A model generated the notes under the pieces. The model saw nothing but the letters and a program-made list of their open reading frames with translations. It did no database searches and had not been told where the DNA came from. From contig JAIOZA010000028.1 of the NCBI GenBank assembly GCA_021740825.1, forward strand, positions 1-35,923: a stretch of DNA of 35,923 bases, in the 5' to 3' direction. Below, in pieces: positions 24,548-33,694 of the stretch. Position 1 is the stretch's first letter. Every line of letters starts with the position of its first letter. The position numbers and the translations under genes are program-made. The DNA is from Bacteroidia bacterium (lineage in GTDB: Bacteria; Bacteroidota; Bacteroidia; B-17B0; Aurantibacillaceae).

Positions 24548-25966
24548 TTAAAATTTTAATTCTTTCCCTTGATAATAATCTAGAACTTTAAGTTTAAACA
24601 CATAGTCGTATTTGGCTTGCACTAAATTACTTTGCGCGGTTTGAAGGCGAGTTTTAGCAGCATTAAAATCAAAAGTACTAATGGCGCCCACGTTGTATTT
24701 TTGTTGCGCATAATAAAAAGATTGATCATTAGCTTCAACAGATAATTTATTTGCATTATATTTATCTAGACCAGCTTTTGCATTAGCAAATGCTTGAGCA
24801 ATTGTTTTATACAAATTTTGTTCAGTTAAATCTTGAGTATACTTTGCATTTAGTGCATTTAATTTTGCGTTTTTAATAGCTGTATAAGTTTGTAAACCAT
24901 TAAATATGGGCACTGACAATGTCAATCCAACACTTTTATTTACATTATCATTAAATTGATCTGCAAATGGCTTTTTGGAAGTGATAACTTCTGTTGTTGG
25001 TCCGTAGATTGCTTGGCCAGTTTGCGTATAGTAAGGTAGTTGCTCTATTCCTGTAATGTTAACACCTTCAATATTTTTATCTAATTCAGATGTTCCAGTT
25101 CCTAAAGATCCCGTTGCAGATAGGGTAGGGCTAATTCTACCTTTTGCAATATCTAGGTTTTTTTCTGCAGCCAATAAATTATAATTTGTGCTTTTTATTG
25201 AATGTTGGTTTTTTAAAGCTGTTTCATAAATATTTTGAACGCTTTGATCTACTAATTGATTATTCATCATATCAATATTTGGCTTGGAAATAGTAAAATT
25301 ATTAAGCGTGTCAATATTTAATAGTTGTTTTAAGCTCAACATAGCTATTTGATAGTTGTTATCTGAGATAGTCACATTTGCTTCTTCATTGGCTAATTGA
25401 GCTTTTAAATCGTAAACGGCACTTTTTGCAAGTGTCCCTGCATCCACCAATTTTTCAGTACGATCTAATTGTTCTTGTGTTATCTTAAATTGAGATTTAG
25501 CAATCTCTAGAATTTCGTCACTAAAAATAACATTGATGTATGCTGTAGCAACATTTAACGAGAGATCATTTTTTTGCTGCAGGTAATTTTCTGTACTAGC
25601 TAAATATTGATATTGATTTGCTTTAATTGAATTATACTGAGATAATCCTGACCAAATCACCACATTTGATGATACATAAAAGTTTTGTGATAATACTTGA
25701 CTATTTGCAAATGTATTGGTGTATCTATCTATTGTTCTACCAAAATTATAGGTATGTTGCGCCCCTCCATTTACACTAGGAAAAACGGCAGCTTTACTTT
25801 GTATAGAATTGTTTTTATTTATTTGACTTGCAATTTCTGCTTGCTTTAAATTAATATTGTTTTTTTGAGCAAAATCTATGCATTGCTGTAAATCCCAAAC
25901 GTTGCTTTGAGCAAATACAACTGCAGAAATTCCTAATAAAAATATGGCGTAAACTTTTTTCTTCAT
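24548..25966 (-). CDS. TolC-family outer membrane efflux protein
   Basis: 472 residues with a signal peptide (about 1-19, ending VVFAQ) and the two outer membrane efflux protein repeats, each a pair of long helices and a beta hairpin: WDLQQCIDFAQKNNINLKQAEI opens the first and GLTLSVPIFNGLQTYTAIKNAKL the second. The segment YNVGAISTFDFNAAKTRLQTAQ near the end is typical. It forms the trimeric outer-membrane channel used by the adaptor encoded next. It is the first gene of the operon, with 286 bases of plain AT-rich DNA upstream. Confidence 0.92.
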   Translation of the reverse strand: MKKKVYAIFLLGISAVVFAQSNVWDLQQCIDFAQKNNINLKQAEIASQINKNNSIQSKAAVFPSVNGGAQHTYNFGRTIDRYTNTFANSQVLSQNFYVSSNVVIWSGLSQYNSIKANQYQYLASTENYLQQKNDLSLNVATAYINVIFSDEILEIAKSQFKITQEQLDRTEKLVDAGTLAKSAVYDLKAQLANEEANVTISDNNYQIAMLSLKQLLNIDTLNNFTISKPNIDMMNNQLVDQSVQNIYETALKNQHSIKSTNYNLLAAEKNLDIAKGRISPTLSATGSLGTGTSELDKNIEGVNITGIEQLPYYTQTGQAIYGPTTEVITSKKPFADQFNDNVNKSVGLTLSVPIFNGLQTYTAIKNAKLNALNAKYTQDLTEQNLYKTIAQAFANAKAGLDKYNANKLSVEANDQSFYYAQQKYNVGAISTFDFNAAKTRLQTAQSNLVQAKYDYVFKLKVLDYYQGKELKF

Positions 25967-26252
25967 TTTTTATTATTTTAAAAAGTCAATTTCTATATTA
26001 ATTTTTTACTTATTGTTATTTAAAAACATACAAATCGAGCCAAAAACAAATTGATAAAATCACTGGTAAAATTAACTAAAAAAGTGCTTCATTAAACCTC
26101 AATACATAAACGGAAAAAAAAATAGTTGTATTGGTAAAAAGTAGGTTAATAAATAAACTAAACTTGGTTATTTTAAAATTATAGCTTATTAACCATTTAC
26201 ATTATTACTATTATTTTAAATAATTTGATTTAATTAAAGGATAGTAATATAA

Positions 26253-27572
26253 TTACTTCATGTATTTTTGTTTTACATCGCTATAAGTCGGAAAATTATT
26301 ATGGTGCCAGTTCATAATAATTGTTCCATCCTTAATAAGAATTAAACCAGGATTAGCTCTAACCATTGTTTTTAAAACAATGCCATCTGCATTTGCAAAA
26401 TCATACATGGCTTGGTGTTTATGTTTATAATCATCAATTTGCTTAGCATCCGCAGCAGTTAAGGCTAAAACTTTTATTTTATCTGAAGTTGCTAATTTAT
26501 ATAAATCATTTATTTTAGCATGAACAGTTTCATCATCTTCTGTTTTTGTTAAATCGTAACAAACTAACAAAAACATGTAATCTTTATTATTTAAAATGCT
26601 ATCTTTCAAATCAGCTCCGTCCATAGAAGTGATAGAAAAATCAACAATCTTGGGAGGATTGATGGCATCGTGAATTAATACATTATCTGTCGCAATCCAC
26701 TTCCAATTTAAGGTATCTTGCCAAGGATAATTTTTCATATTAAAATGTTCTTGTTTACCTGATTTTAAATTTTCATAAATAAATCCAGATTCATATTCTG
26801 CTGGCACGTAATCAGCACCAGCTTTCATGTTATCCTTTATATTCATGCCAATGGCGTATGGTCTAAAATCAAACGGAGGTAAATTTCTATAAGCATGTAT
26901 TGGAAATACAAAAGATAAGATGATTGCAATTATGGTTAAGGATGAAGTTATAAGTCCTGAAAACAATTCATTAATACTTTCCCTACCAGAAATTAATAAT
27001 GTAATTAATATTAGAAGAGCAATATCTTTCCAAAAGCTAGTCCATGGTTTTAAGACTAAAAAATCTCCAAAACATCCACATGTAGTTACTTTATTGTAGC
27101 AAGCAGAATAAAACGTTAAAAAAGTAAAGAACACAATTTGAGTTAATAACAAACCGAGTGTTAAATTTCGCTTATAACCTACAAGTAACATAAAACCCAA
27201 GGCCATTTCGCTTACACATAATAAAATAGATAATGGAAGTGCAATGTGGGCAAAACTTTCAAATAAAGATAAACCAGAATCTGCTTTAAATACTTCAAAA
27301 TACTCTTGCAATTTATAACTAAATCCTAGTGGATCATTCGCCTTTATGAAACCTGAAAAAATGAATAATCCGCCAACTAAAACGCGAGATATATGAGTTA
27401 TAATTGGTAATTTTTTTAAAATACTAGAACCATTTATTAAAACAACTAGCACACCCAAAACTATACCAATTGTAATTTTACTGAAACAAGGTGGACAAAT
27501 GTAAAATAATAAAGCGGCCAAGCCGGCCGACCAAATTACACGAAATGCGTTTGAGGATAAGAATTTTTTCAT
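26253..27572 (-). CDS. DoxX/MauE-type membrane protein with C-terminal thioredoxin-like domain (BT_3928 family)
   Basis: 439 residues. The N-terminal half has seven or so membrane helices, among them SRVLVGGLFIFSGFIKANDP (the DoxX-like signature, about 62-81) and the cysteine motif TTCGCFGDF (163-171) shared with MauE-like proteins that handle disulfides. The C-terminal half (about 245-439) looks like a thioredoxin fold (DYMFLLVCYDL, LTAADAKQ, LILIKDGTIIMNWH) but lacks a CXXC motif. I recall this architecture under the name BT_3928 family. A role in redox chemistry or quality control at the inner membrane is likely but unproven. It stands alone, upstream of the transaldolase terminator region. 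Confidence 0.85.
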   Translation of the reverse strand: MKKFLSSNAFRVIWSAGLAALLFYICPPCFSKITIGIVLGVLVVLINGSSILKKLPIITHISRVLVGGLFIFSGFIKANDPLGFSYKLQEYFEVFKADSGLSLFESFAHIALPLSILLCVSEMALGFMLLVGYKRNLTLGLLLTQIVFFTFLTFYSACYNKVTTCGCFGDFLVLKPWTSFWKDIALLILITLLISGRESINELFSGLITSSLTIIAIILSFVFPIHAYRNLPPFDFRPYAIGMNIKDNMKAGADYVPAEYESGFIYENLKSGKQEHFNMKNYPWQDTLNWKWIATDNVLIHDAINPPKIVDFSITSMDGADLKDSILNNKDYMFLLVCYDLTKTEDDETVHAKINDLYKLATSDKIKVLALTAADAKQIDDYKHKHQAMYDFANADGIVLKTMVRANPGLILIKDGTIIMNWHHNNFPTYSDVKQKYMK

Positions 27573-27803
27573 GTGTCTAAATTGTTTGTTTTTAAATTAT
27601 TATCAGTTATGACCAGTTTAGTCTATTTTACTTGTCTTTATTGTTAACTCGGAAATCTTATTTCTTATGTAAATTAAAATAAATCAAATGTTCTAATTTA
27701 AAATTATTCGATTAAACTTTATTTTTTTTTAATTTTTTTAACTAACAATTTATATCTGATAGTTATCAATGAAGTATGTCATTAAAATATTTCGAAATAA
27801 AAA

Positions 27804-27833
27804 AAGCCCTCAGATAATTAAATTTGAGGGCTT
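27804..27833 (-). terminator. Intrinsic terminator after the transaldolase gene
   Basis: A 9-bp stem (arms 27804-27812 and 27825-27833) with a 12-base AT-rich loop. It lies 16 bases past the minus-strand stop at 27850 and is followed by a T-run (complement of 27799-27805). Confidence 0.8.
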
Positions 27834-27849
27834 ACTTTTATATGAATCA

Positions 27850-28497
27850 TTATTTATTTGCGTCTGCTAAAAATTGCGCTAACCCTTTATCTGTTAAAGG
27901 ATGATTTAATAAGGCAACAATTGCGCTTAATGGAGCAGTAATAACGTCAGCACCTATTTTAGCACATTGTATAATATGCATTGGATGCCTAACAGATGCA
28001 GCTAAAATTTCTGTTTCATAACCATAGTTATCATATATAATACGAATATCATCAATTAAATCCATCCCATCTTGGCTAACATCATCTAATCTTCCGACAA
28101 ATGGAGAAACATAACTTGCGCCAGCTTTAGCTGCCAATAAAGCTTGTCCAGCGGAAAAAACCAAAGTACAATTTGTCTTAATTCCTTTATCACTAAAGTG
28201 TTTTATTGCTTTTATACCTTCTTTAATCATTGGTATTTTTACTACAATGCGAGGGTGCAAATCGGCTAGCATTTCGCCTTCACGAACCATACCTTCAAAA
28301 TCTGTTGCAATAACTTCAGCACTAACGTCGCCTGTTGTAATATTGCAAATGTCCACATAATGTTTTAGGATATTATCTTGTCCTTTTATACCTTCTTTTG
28401 CCATAAGGGAAGGATTTGTTGTTACGCCATCTAAAACTCCGAGGTCTTGGGCTTCTTTAATTTGTGCTAAATTTGCTGTGTCAATAAAAAATTTCAT
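27850..28497 (-). CDS. fsa: Fructose-6-phosphate aldolase / small transaldolase (TalC/MipB type)
   Basis: 215 residues, the short transaldolase subfamily. It starts [10 protein letters not shown], has the VTTNPSL motif (25-31), the Schiff-base lysine in VVKIPM (Lys87), and [31 protein letters not shown], all diagnostic. It transfers a dihydroxyacetone unit between sugar phosphates, or cleaves fructose-6-phosphate; small bacterial members of this type are more often real transaldolases, and the sequence alone does not settle the activity. It is divergent from the sirtuin gene and ends at a clear terminator. Confidence 0.93.
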   Translation of the reverse strand: MKFFIDTANLAQIKEAQDLGVLDGVTTNPSLMAKEGIKGQDNILKHYVDICNITTGDVSAEVIATDFEGMVREGEMLADLHPRIVVKIPMIKEGIKAIKHFSDKGIKTNCTLVFSAGQALLAAKAGASYVSPFVGRLDDVSQDGMDLIDDIRIIYDNYGYETEILAASVRHPMHIIQCAKIGADVITAPLSAIVALLNHPLTDKGLAQFLADANK

Positions 28498-28546
28498 AGT
28501 ATATTTTTTTTTGTAAATTTAGGATAACCTAAAGTATAATTTACAG

Positions 28547-28577
28547 TTGTTTGTAGATTGTTTAAAGTTTATTTTTG
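28547..28577 (+). promoter_or_regulatory. Promoter of the sirtuin gene (TTG-N20-TATTTTTG)
   Basis: The -33 TTG (28547-28549) and the -7 box TATTTTTG (28570-28577) are 20 bases apart, inside the 17-23 base range reported for Bacteroidota sigma factor. Predicted transcription start near 28581 leaves a leader of only about 4 bases before the ATG at 28585. Confidence 0.6.
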
Positions 28578-28584
28578 CCTTAAA

Positions 28585-29277
28585 ATGAAGAAAAAAAAGA
28601 TAGTTGTATTTAGTGGGGCTGGAATAAGTGCCGAAAGTGGCATAAAAACCTTCAGAGATTCAGGCGGTTTATGGGAAGAATATAAAATTGAGGACGTTGC
28701 TACTTTTGACGCATGGAAGAAAAATAAGGAACTTGTATTGGAATTTTATAATCAAAGACGTAAACAAATTTTAGAGGCGGTTCCTAATGAGGCTCATTTA
28801 ATTGTTGCAGATTTTCAAAAGGATTTTGATGTGCAGGTTATTACTCAAAATATAGATGATTTACATGAAAGGGCAGGTAGCGAAAATGTATTACATCTTC
28901 ATGGTGAAATCATGAAAGGTCGGAGCACTGTAAAGTCTCATTTAGTATATCCATTAAAGCATTGGGAAATAAAAATAGGGGATACGTGTGAGTTGGGTTC
29001 ACAATTAAGACCGCATATAGTATGGTTTGGCGAAGATGTTCCAGAAATGACGAAAGCTACGGAATTAGCAGGTGATGCAGATATTTTTATAACTATTGGT
29101 ACTTCTTTAAATGTATATCCAGCAGCTAATTTGATTCATGTAGTAAAAAACGAAATTCCTAAATTTTTAGTAGATCCTAGTGTTTTAAATTTAGATTCTG
29201 TAAATAATTTAACTGTTATAAAAGCTACTGCAGTGGAAGGCATGAAATTATTGTCGAAAAAAATAAGAAAATTATAG
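28585..29277 (+). CDS. cobB: Sirtuin, NAD-dependent protein deacylase without zinc-binding cysteines
   Basis: 230 residues from the ATG at 28585. An upstream in-frame TTG (28558) would place the promoter box inside the coding region. The NAD-binding motifs GAGIS (11-15), FRDSGGLW (23-30) and TQNIDDLHERAG (87-98) and the catalytic histidine in LHLHGE (His106) are intact. FYNQRR (54-59) gives the Tyr/Arg pair that, in the SIRT5/CobB class, selects succinyl- or malonyl-lysine. The usual four zinc cysteines are missing: only one Cys (135) occurs in that region. It converges on the permease gene. Confidence 0.92.
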   Translation: MKKKKIVVFSGAGISAESGIKTFRDSGGLWEEYKIEDVATFDAWKKNKELVLEFYNQRRKQILEAVPNEAHLIVADFQKDFDVQVITQNIDDLHERAGSENVLHLHGEIMKGRSTVKSHLVYPLKHWEIKIGDTCELGSQLRPHIVWFGEDVPEMTKATELAGDADIFITIGTSLNVYPAANLIHVVKNEIPKFLVDPSVLNLDSVNNLTVIKATAVEGMKLLSKKIRKL

Positions 29278-29314
29278 TAACTTATTTAAATGATTTTAGT
29301 TTGTGACATTAAAT

Positions 29315-30538
29315 TTAATCTTGCAAATTCAACAGATCATTTTTTGTAAAAATTCGAACTGGATATAGTGCTGCTAAAAAGCCTATTCCTAACACAACTG
29401 AAAATATCCAAATAAAGTCTTTTAGCATCATTATTATAGGGTAATATGAAATAACATATTGCTCATCAAATTTTACTAGATGAAAATTTTGTTGCAGTAA
29501 ACAAACAATCAATCCAATTAATAAACCAATTATTGCTCCTACTGAAGTAATTAAAAAACCTTCTTGCATAAAAATGCTGCGTATAAATTTTTGATCAGCA
29601 CCTAAATTATAAAGTGTTTTGATGTCTTTTTTCTTTTCAATAATCAGCATTGTTAGGGCACCAATAATATTAAACGTGGCAATTATTAGTATAAACGCTA
29701 ATATTAAAAAAGTCCATAATTTTTCTGTTTCTAAGGTTTTAAATAATACATCATTTGATTGGTACCGATTTTTTATGAGATAGTTAGCACCTAATACCAT
29801 TTGTAATTGATTTTGAATTGTTTCAATTTCATCTTTATTATAAACGCTTAATTCAACTGAAGAAAAACTTTCCGGACAACCAAATAGCTCTTGAGCTGCT
29901 TTCAAATCAATTAGCACATATTTAAAATCAAAGTCATCAGTTAAAGAAAAAATGCCGGCTGGACTAATTGATAACTTATTAAAGGCGTCTTCTGGATTTA
30001 TACTTTCTGTCTTACCCCGAATTGGTGCATATATCGAAATAGGAGTTACAAAGTCGTTTAAGTTAATGCCCAACTTATTTGCAATTCCTCGTCCAAAAAC
30101 GCCATAATATTGGTTGTTATGTAAAAAATGATAAGCACCTTCAATTATAACAGTATCAAATTGCGTTAAGTTTTTAAATTCTGCATCAACTCCTTTTACA
30201 GTAATCACTGCTTGTTCATCATCAAGTTTTATTAAAGCATTTTCCTCAATAGAGTAGGAGATGCCCTTAATACCATTAATGGATTTAATTTTATTAGTAA
30301 TTGATTTGCTGTCGCTAATGTATTTAGAATTTACTGCTGTAATTTTTAAATCTGGTTCAATTGCATTGTATAAATTTGCAACAATAGCTGTTAAGCCATT
30401 CATTGCCGACATCACAATTACTAATGCTGCGGTTGTTATGGCTATAGCTATAATACTAATCCATGAGATAATATTAATAGCATTATTAGATTTTTTTGAA
30501 ATTAGGTAACGTTTCGCTATAAAAAATGAAAGGTTCAA
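29315..30538 (-). CDS. FtsX-like ABC permease of the LolC/LolE type
   Basis: 407 residues with the four-helix MacB/LolCE topology: one helix near 20-45 (INIISWISIIAIAITTAALVIVMSAMNG), a periplasmic domain of about 220 residues, and three helices in the C-terminal third (about 270-300, 320-350, 370-395). The N-terminus FIAKRYLISKKSNNAINIISWIS is typical of lipoprotein-releasing permeases. It would extract lipoproteins from the inner membrane, powered by a LolD-type ATPase, but no ATPase gene is next to it. Alternative functions within the FtsX/MacB group are possible. Confidence 0.88.
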   Translation of the reverse strand: MNLSFFIAKRYLISKKSNNAINIISWISIIAIAITTAALVIVMSAMNGLTAIVANLYNAIEPDLKITAVNSKYISDSKSITNKIKSINGIKGISYSIEENALIKLDDEQAVITVKGVDAEFKNLTQFDTVIIEGAYHFLHNNQYYGVFGRGIANKLGINLNDFVTPISIYAPIRGKTESINPEDAFNKLSISPAGIFSLTDDFDFKYVLIDLKAAQELFGCPESFSSVELSVYNKDEIETIQNQLQMVLGANYLIKNRYQSNDVLFKTLETEKLWTFLILAFILIIATFNIIGALTMLIIEKKKDIKTLYNLGADQKFIRSIFMQEGFLITSVGAIIGLLIGLIVCLLQQNFHLVKFDEQYVISYYPIIMMLKDFIWIFSVVLGIGFLAALYPVRIFTKNDLLNLQD

Positions 30539-30685
30539 TAGATATATTTAAAAAGAGGTTATTGTAATTATAAAAGTAGTTATAATCAATAAGATATATG
30601 CATTTGTAAATATTATTTTTGCTAAACAAAAATCTATTTCAAAGACAATTGTATTTATCAGTACTTTTCGTTGTAAAAAATAGAA

Positions 30686-30874
30686 TTATTTTACAGTGCA
30701 TGTAACTCCTTGTCCAGAAGAAACACAATATGTTTTAGCTTCTTTTTTTGTTACATTAATGTATGTGGCTTGAGCAGCAATGCTTCCATCTTGATTAGTG
30801 CAGGTGCAAACTCTATCTTTTTTGCATGAACTTAATCCAATAAATATGATAGAAATTAATACTAGTTTTTTCAT
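30686..30874 (-). CDS. Small cysteine-rich lipoprotein
   Basis: 62 residues. The signal peptide MKKLVLISIIFIGLSSC has lipobox LSSC with Cys17 lipidated. The mature peptide has four further cysteines (two in VCTCT, then YC and TC near the C-terminus), enough for two disulfides. The segment VTKKEAKTYC is reminiscent of many short Bacteroidota lipoproteins with a conserved mini-domain I cannot name. Lipidated Cys followed by KKD fits surface or periplasmic anchoring. No function known. Confidence 0.65.
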   Translation of the reverse strand: MKKLVLISIIFIGLSSCKKDRVCTCTNQDGSIAAQATYINVTKKEAKTYCVSSGQGVTCTVK

Positions 30875-30944
30875 TTTAAGATGTATTTATTTTTGTAGTA
30901 GTAAAGTAATTAATATAAATATATGCTTTTTTTGCGTATTGATT

Positions 30945-31529
30945 TTATCCGTGTATTGTTTCTTTTTTACTGTAATTTTTTACAAGCTCTGCTTCATAGG
31001 ATAGCCATTGTTGCCATCTTAAATCAATATCTTCAACATGACTGCCGTATTTTCTCGCAAATCTTATAAATAAAGTATAATGGTTAGCTTCGCTTATCAT
31101 CAAATCTCTGTAAAATAATTTTAAATCTTCGTCATTTATTTGTTCAGATAGTAATTTAAATCGCTCACAACTTCTCGCTTCAATCATAGCTCCAAATAGC
31201 AAACGATCAATTAATACAATTTCCTTTTTATGCCCCTTTCTCATAAATTTGTAAAGTTCTCCTACATATTCATCTTTACGTTCAAAACCAAGTGTTAATC
31301 CACGTTCATTAATTTTTTGATGCACTAATTCAAAATGAGTCAATTCTTCTTTTGCTAATTTCACCATTTCTACAACCAAATCAGTATGATATGGATAGCT
31401 AATCATTATTGAAAGTGCATTGGTTGCTGCCTTTTGCTCGCAGTAAGCATGATCGGTTAAAATTTCTGAAATATTTTTTTCTACGATGTTTACCCACCTA
31501 GGGTCTGTTTCCAATTTTAATCCTAACAT
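30945..31529 (-). CDS. miaE: tRNA-(ms2io6A)-hydroxylase MiaE-like diiron protein
   Basis: 194 residues, all-helical ferritin-like fold. It hydroxylates the isopentenyl group of ms2i6A37 in tRNAs reading UNN codons. The diiron ligands are visible in DHAYCEQKAA (Glu31), EELTHFELVH (Glu61 or Glu62 and His65), MIEARSCERF (Glu117) and ISEANHYTLF (Glu147 and His150). The N-terminus KLETDPRWVNIVEKN is typical of the family. It lies 70 bases upstream of the small lipoprotein gene on the same strand. Confidence 0.93.
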   Translation of the reverse strand: MLGLKLETDPRWVNIVEKNISEILTDHAYCEQKAATNALSIMISYPYHTDLVVEMVKLAKEELTHFELVHQKINERGLTLGFERKDEYVGELYKFMRKGHKKEIVLIDRLLFGAMIEARSCERFKLLSEQINDEDLKLFYRDLMISEANHYTLFIRFARKYGSHVEDIDLRWQQWLSYEAELVKNYSKKETIHG

Positions 31530-31680
31530 GTGTCTATGGTTGTAGATGCTAAATTATAAAAAAATAAGTAAAATTATTCTTAATTAATTTCTACAAAAAA
31601 AATGATTAATTGACATATTAAAAGCAAATTTTCAAATAATCTTAAAGTTTAATAAAAACATTTTTTTTACGAATTAAATT

Positions 31681-32856
31681 CTATTTTAATTTGTTGATTA
31701 GAGGATTTGCATACATTGTTAAAAATAAATTAATTAAAGCATCTTGCTCGCCTGTCATATTACTACATTTATCCGTAATGTAAGTTACAAAATTATCTTT
31801 TTCAGAAGCAGAGTAGTTGTTTTCAAAAATACTTGATTGATTTAGTAAATCATAAGCCATGTAATTTACTGGGTTTAATTTATATCCCTTATAAATTTTT
31901 TTATCTATAATATTAACCAGATTTTTTATTTTTTCGTTGTCATTTATAGTTTTATCTATTTCCACTAATTCGTGCTGAATTGGTTTTGCAAATGAAACAT
32001 GAATTTTACCTTTTGGCTGTTTAATACCTACTAAAATGCTATTTAAGTCTTCACCAGGAGCTTTAACGTATTTTGAATGTAAAGAGGATAAATACAATTC
32101 TTGAACTTTTAAATAGTCGCAAGGGTCGTATTCATAACTTATGGTTAATGGAACAATATTTAGTTCTTCAAAATTTTTCCGAAATCCTTTGTTGCCGCTT
32201 AAATTCAGCATTTTAAGCAGTCCGGTTTGAGTTCCATCATTTCCATCTTTGGTTCTACCATTTCGTTGGGCAATCCAAACACTTACATTTTTATCTACAA
32301 TAGTATGCCTTATGTATGAACTTAATTGGCGCGAAATATCATATAATTCCTTAACAGTTCCTTCTCGTTTTACAGCAAACATTCTGTTCATGCGACTAAA
32401 ATCTGAAATAAAGCCCTGTTGCATTAAATTAGAACCAAATGTTATTTCTGATGTTTCAAACTGTTCTTTATCTAAAATGATTTGAAGTATGGCGCTATCC
32501 ATCAAAATATCTCTGTGGTTAGCAACATATAGATAGGATTTATTTTTATCCAATTGTTCTATTCCGCTCCAAGTTAATCCTGTAGATGTTGAATTTATAA
32601 TTTTCCAAATGGCTTCACTCATGAATTTTGTTTGAAATTCGCAAGGACTTTTAGTGCTTAACGTTTTTTCAATGATTTCAGATTTTTCCATCTGAGGCCA
32701 TAAATAAGCCATTGCTTTATAAAAAGGATCATATGTAATCATTCGACGCATTGCGTCGTCCGATTCGTTATCGTAATAAGGCCTTAACTCATCAAAATTA
32801 AACTCTTGAGCAAAGTCGCTTACTATTTTTGGGGCTTCAGATTTGTATAGTTTCAT
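31681..32856 (-). CDS. Glycerophospholipid acyltransferase (PlsC-like)
   Basis: 391 residues, longer than PlsC (about 240). The acyltransferase block is YVANHRDILMDSAILQ (110-125, catalytic His114; the Asp spacing, HRDILMD, is the variant seen in this Bacteroidota type and not the plain HX4D). Further family motifs are RMFAVKREGTVKELYD, WIAQRNGRTKDGND and NIVPLTISYEYDPCD. N- and C-terminal extensions (about 1-80 and 290-391) are soluble and of unknown role. It should acylate a glycerolipid at the membrane, which could be lysophosphatidate or ornithine-type lipids. Monocistronic by position. Confidence 0.85.
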   Translation of the reverse strand: MKLYKSEAPKIVSDFAQEFNFDELRPYYDNESDDAMRRMITYDPFYKAMAYLWPQMEKSEIIEKTLSTKSPCEFQTKFMSEAIWKIINSTSTGLTWSGIEQLDKNKSYLYVANHRDILMDSAILQIILDKEQFETSEITFGSNLMQQGFISDFSRMNRMFAVKREGTVKELYDISRQLSSYIRHTIVDKNVSVWIAQRNGRTKDGNDGTQTGLLKMLNLSGNKGFRKNFEELNIVPLTISYEYDPCDYLKVQELYLSSLHSKYVKAPGEDLNSILVGIKQPKGKIHVSFAKPIQHELVEIDKTINDNEKIKNLVNIIDKKIYKGYKLNPVNYMAYDLLNQSSIFENNYSASEKDNFVTYITDKCSNMTGEQDALINLFLTMYANPLINKLK

Positions 32857-32994
32857 CTTCTATTATTCATTACGGTTATAATTTTGAAATTATGCCGCTT
32901 TGTAATCATACTTTATTTAATTTTATACGAGTTTACATATTATTTAATAAAGTGACAAGCTATTTAGTATTTACTTATTTTTATTTAAAAGTGA

Positions 32995-33543
32995 ATGGAG
33001 TTAAAATTGGTGAAAATTCAAATTGATATTGGTAGTATTTTAGTTTTAAAAAATAGAAATTTTAAAGCACCTAATGTAGCGATGACTATTTTAGATAATA
33101 ATTTAGAGAATGAGCTTTTAGCATTCGCAATAAGGAATGATTCATTAATTAGCAATAGAGCTATGTGGGTATTAAGTCATTGCCATGATTTAGATTCAGA
33201 TAGAATTAAACCGTTTTATAATACACTAATCAATCACTTGAAAAATGACAATTTACAAGAAGGTGTAATTAGAAGTATATTAAAGATTTTCCAAACAGGT
33301 ACTGTTCCAATAAAACAAGAATCATTTATGATTGATATTTGCTATAATTACTTTAAAAGTAAATCTAATGCAATTGCTATCAGAGTTTTCTCAATATCTG
33401 TTATTTTTAATATTGCAAAGCAATATTCAGAATTATTAAATGAACTATTAGTTGTTTTAAATCAATTTAGTCATGAAAAGAATGGTCCAGCTATAGATTG
33501 CAGAATAAAAAGCACCAGAAAAAAAATTAATAGACTTATTTAA
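32995..33543 (+). CDS. Unrecognised helical protein, HEAT-repeat-like
   Basis: 182 residues, ATG start, no signal peptide or membrane helix. I do not recognise the family. Long amphipathic helices in repeating pairs (ENELLAFAIRNDSLISNRAMWVLSHCHDL; NLQEGVIRSILKIFQTG; NAIAIRVFSISVIFNIAKQ; LLNELLVVLNQFSH) suggest an alpha-solenoid like HEAT or adaptin repeats. The C-terminus ends in basic residues (KSTRKKINRLI). It is convergent with the large repeat protein and divergent from the acyltransferase, so context gives no function. Confidence 0.65.
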   Translation: MELKLVKIQIDIGSILVLKNRNFKAPNVAMTILDNNLENELLAFAIRNDSLISNRAMWVLSHCHDLDSDRIKPFYNTLINHLKNDNLQEGVIRSILKIFQTGTVPIKQESFMIDICYNYFKSKSNAIAIRVFSISVIFNIAKQYSELLNELLVVLNQFSHEKNGPAIDCRIKSTRKKINRLI

Positions 33544-33661
33544 TATTGTTAACGTTATTTTCATTGATTGTTTTTGTAAATCAACTAAGCTTTACTTGAT
33601 AGTAGAATTTTCCATTTCCTAATTTCCTTAAAGAAAAGTAAACCAAATAATTATTAAGCTT

Positions 33662-33688
33662 AAGTAAAACGCTAAATAAGTTTTACTT
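33662..33688. terminator. Possible terminator hairpin between convergent genes
   Basis: A perfect 9-bp stem (arms 33662-33670 and 33680-33688, loop of 9) in the 151-base gap between the ends of the HEAT-like gene and the repeat protein. It lies 7 bases from the stop of the repeat protein. T-runs on either side are short. Confidence 0.35.
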
Positions 33689-33694
33689 TAAATC

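Noticed and set aside
28558..28584. TTG-initiated longer sirtuin
   Set aside because: The promoter -7 box lies inside this extension and the ATG at 28585 directly precedes the NAD-binding strand.
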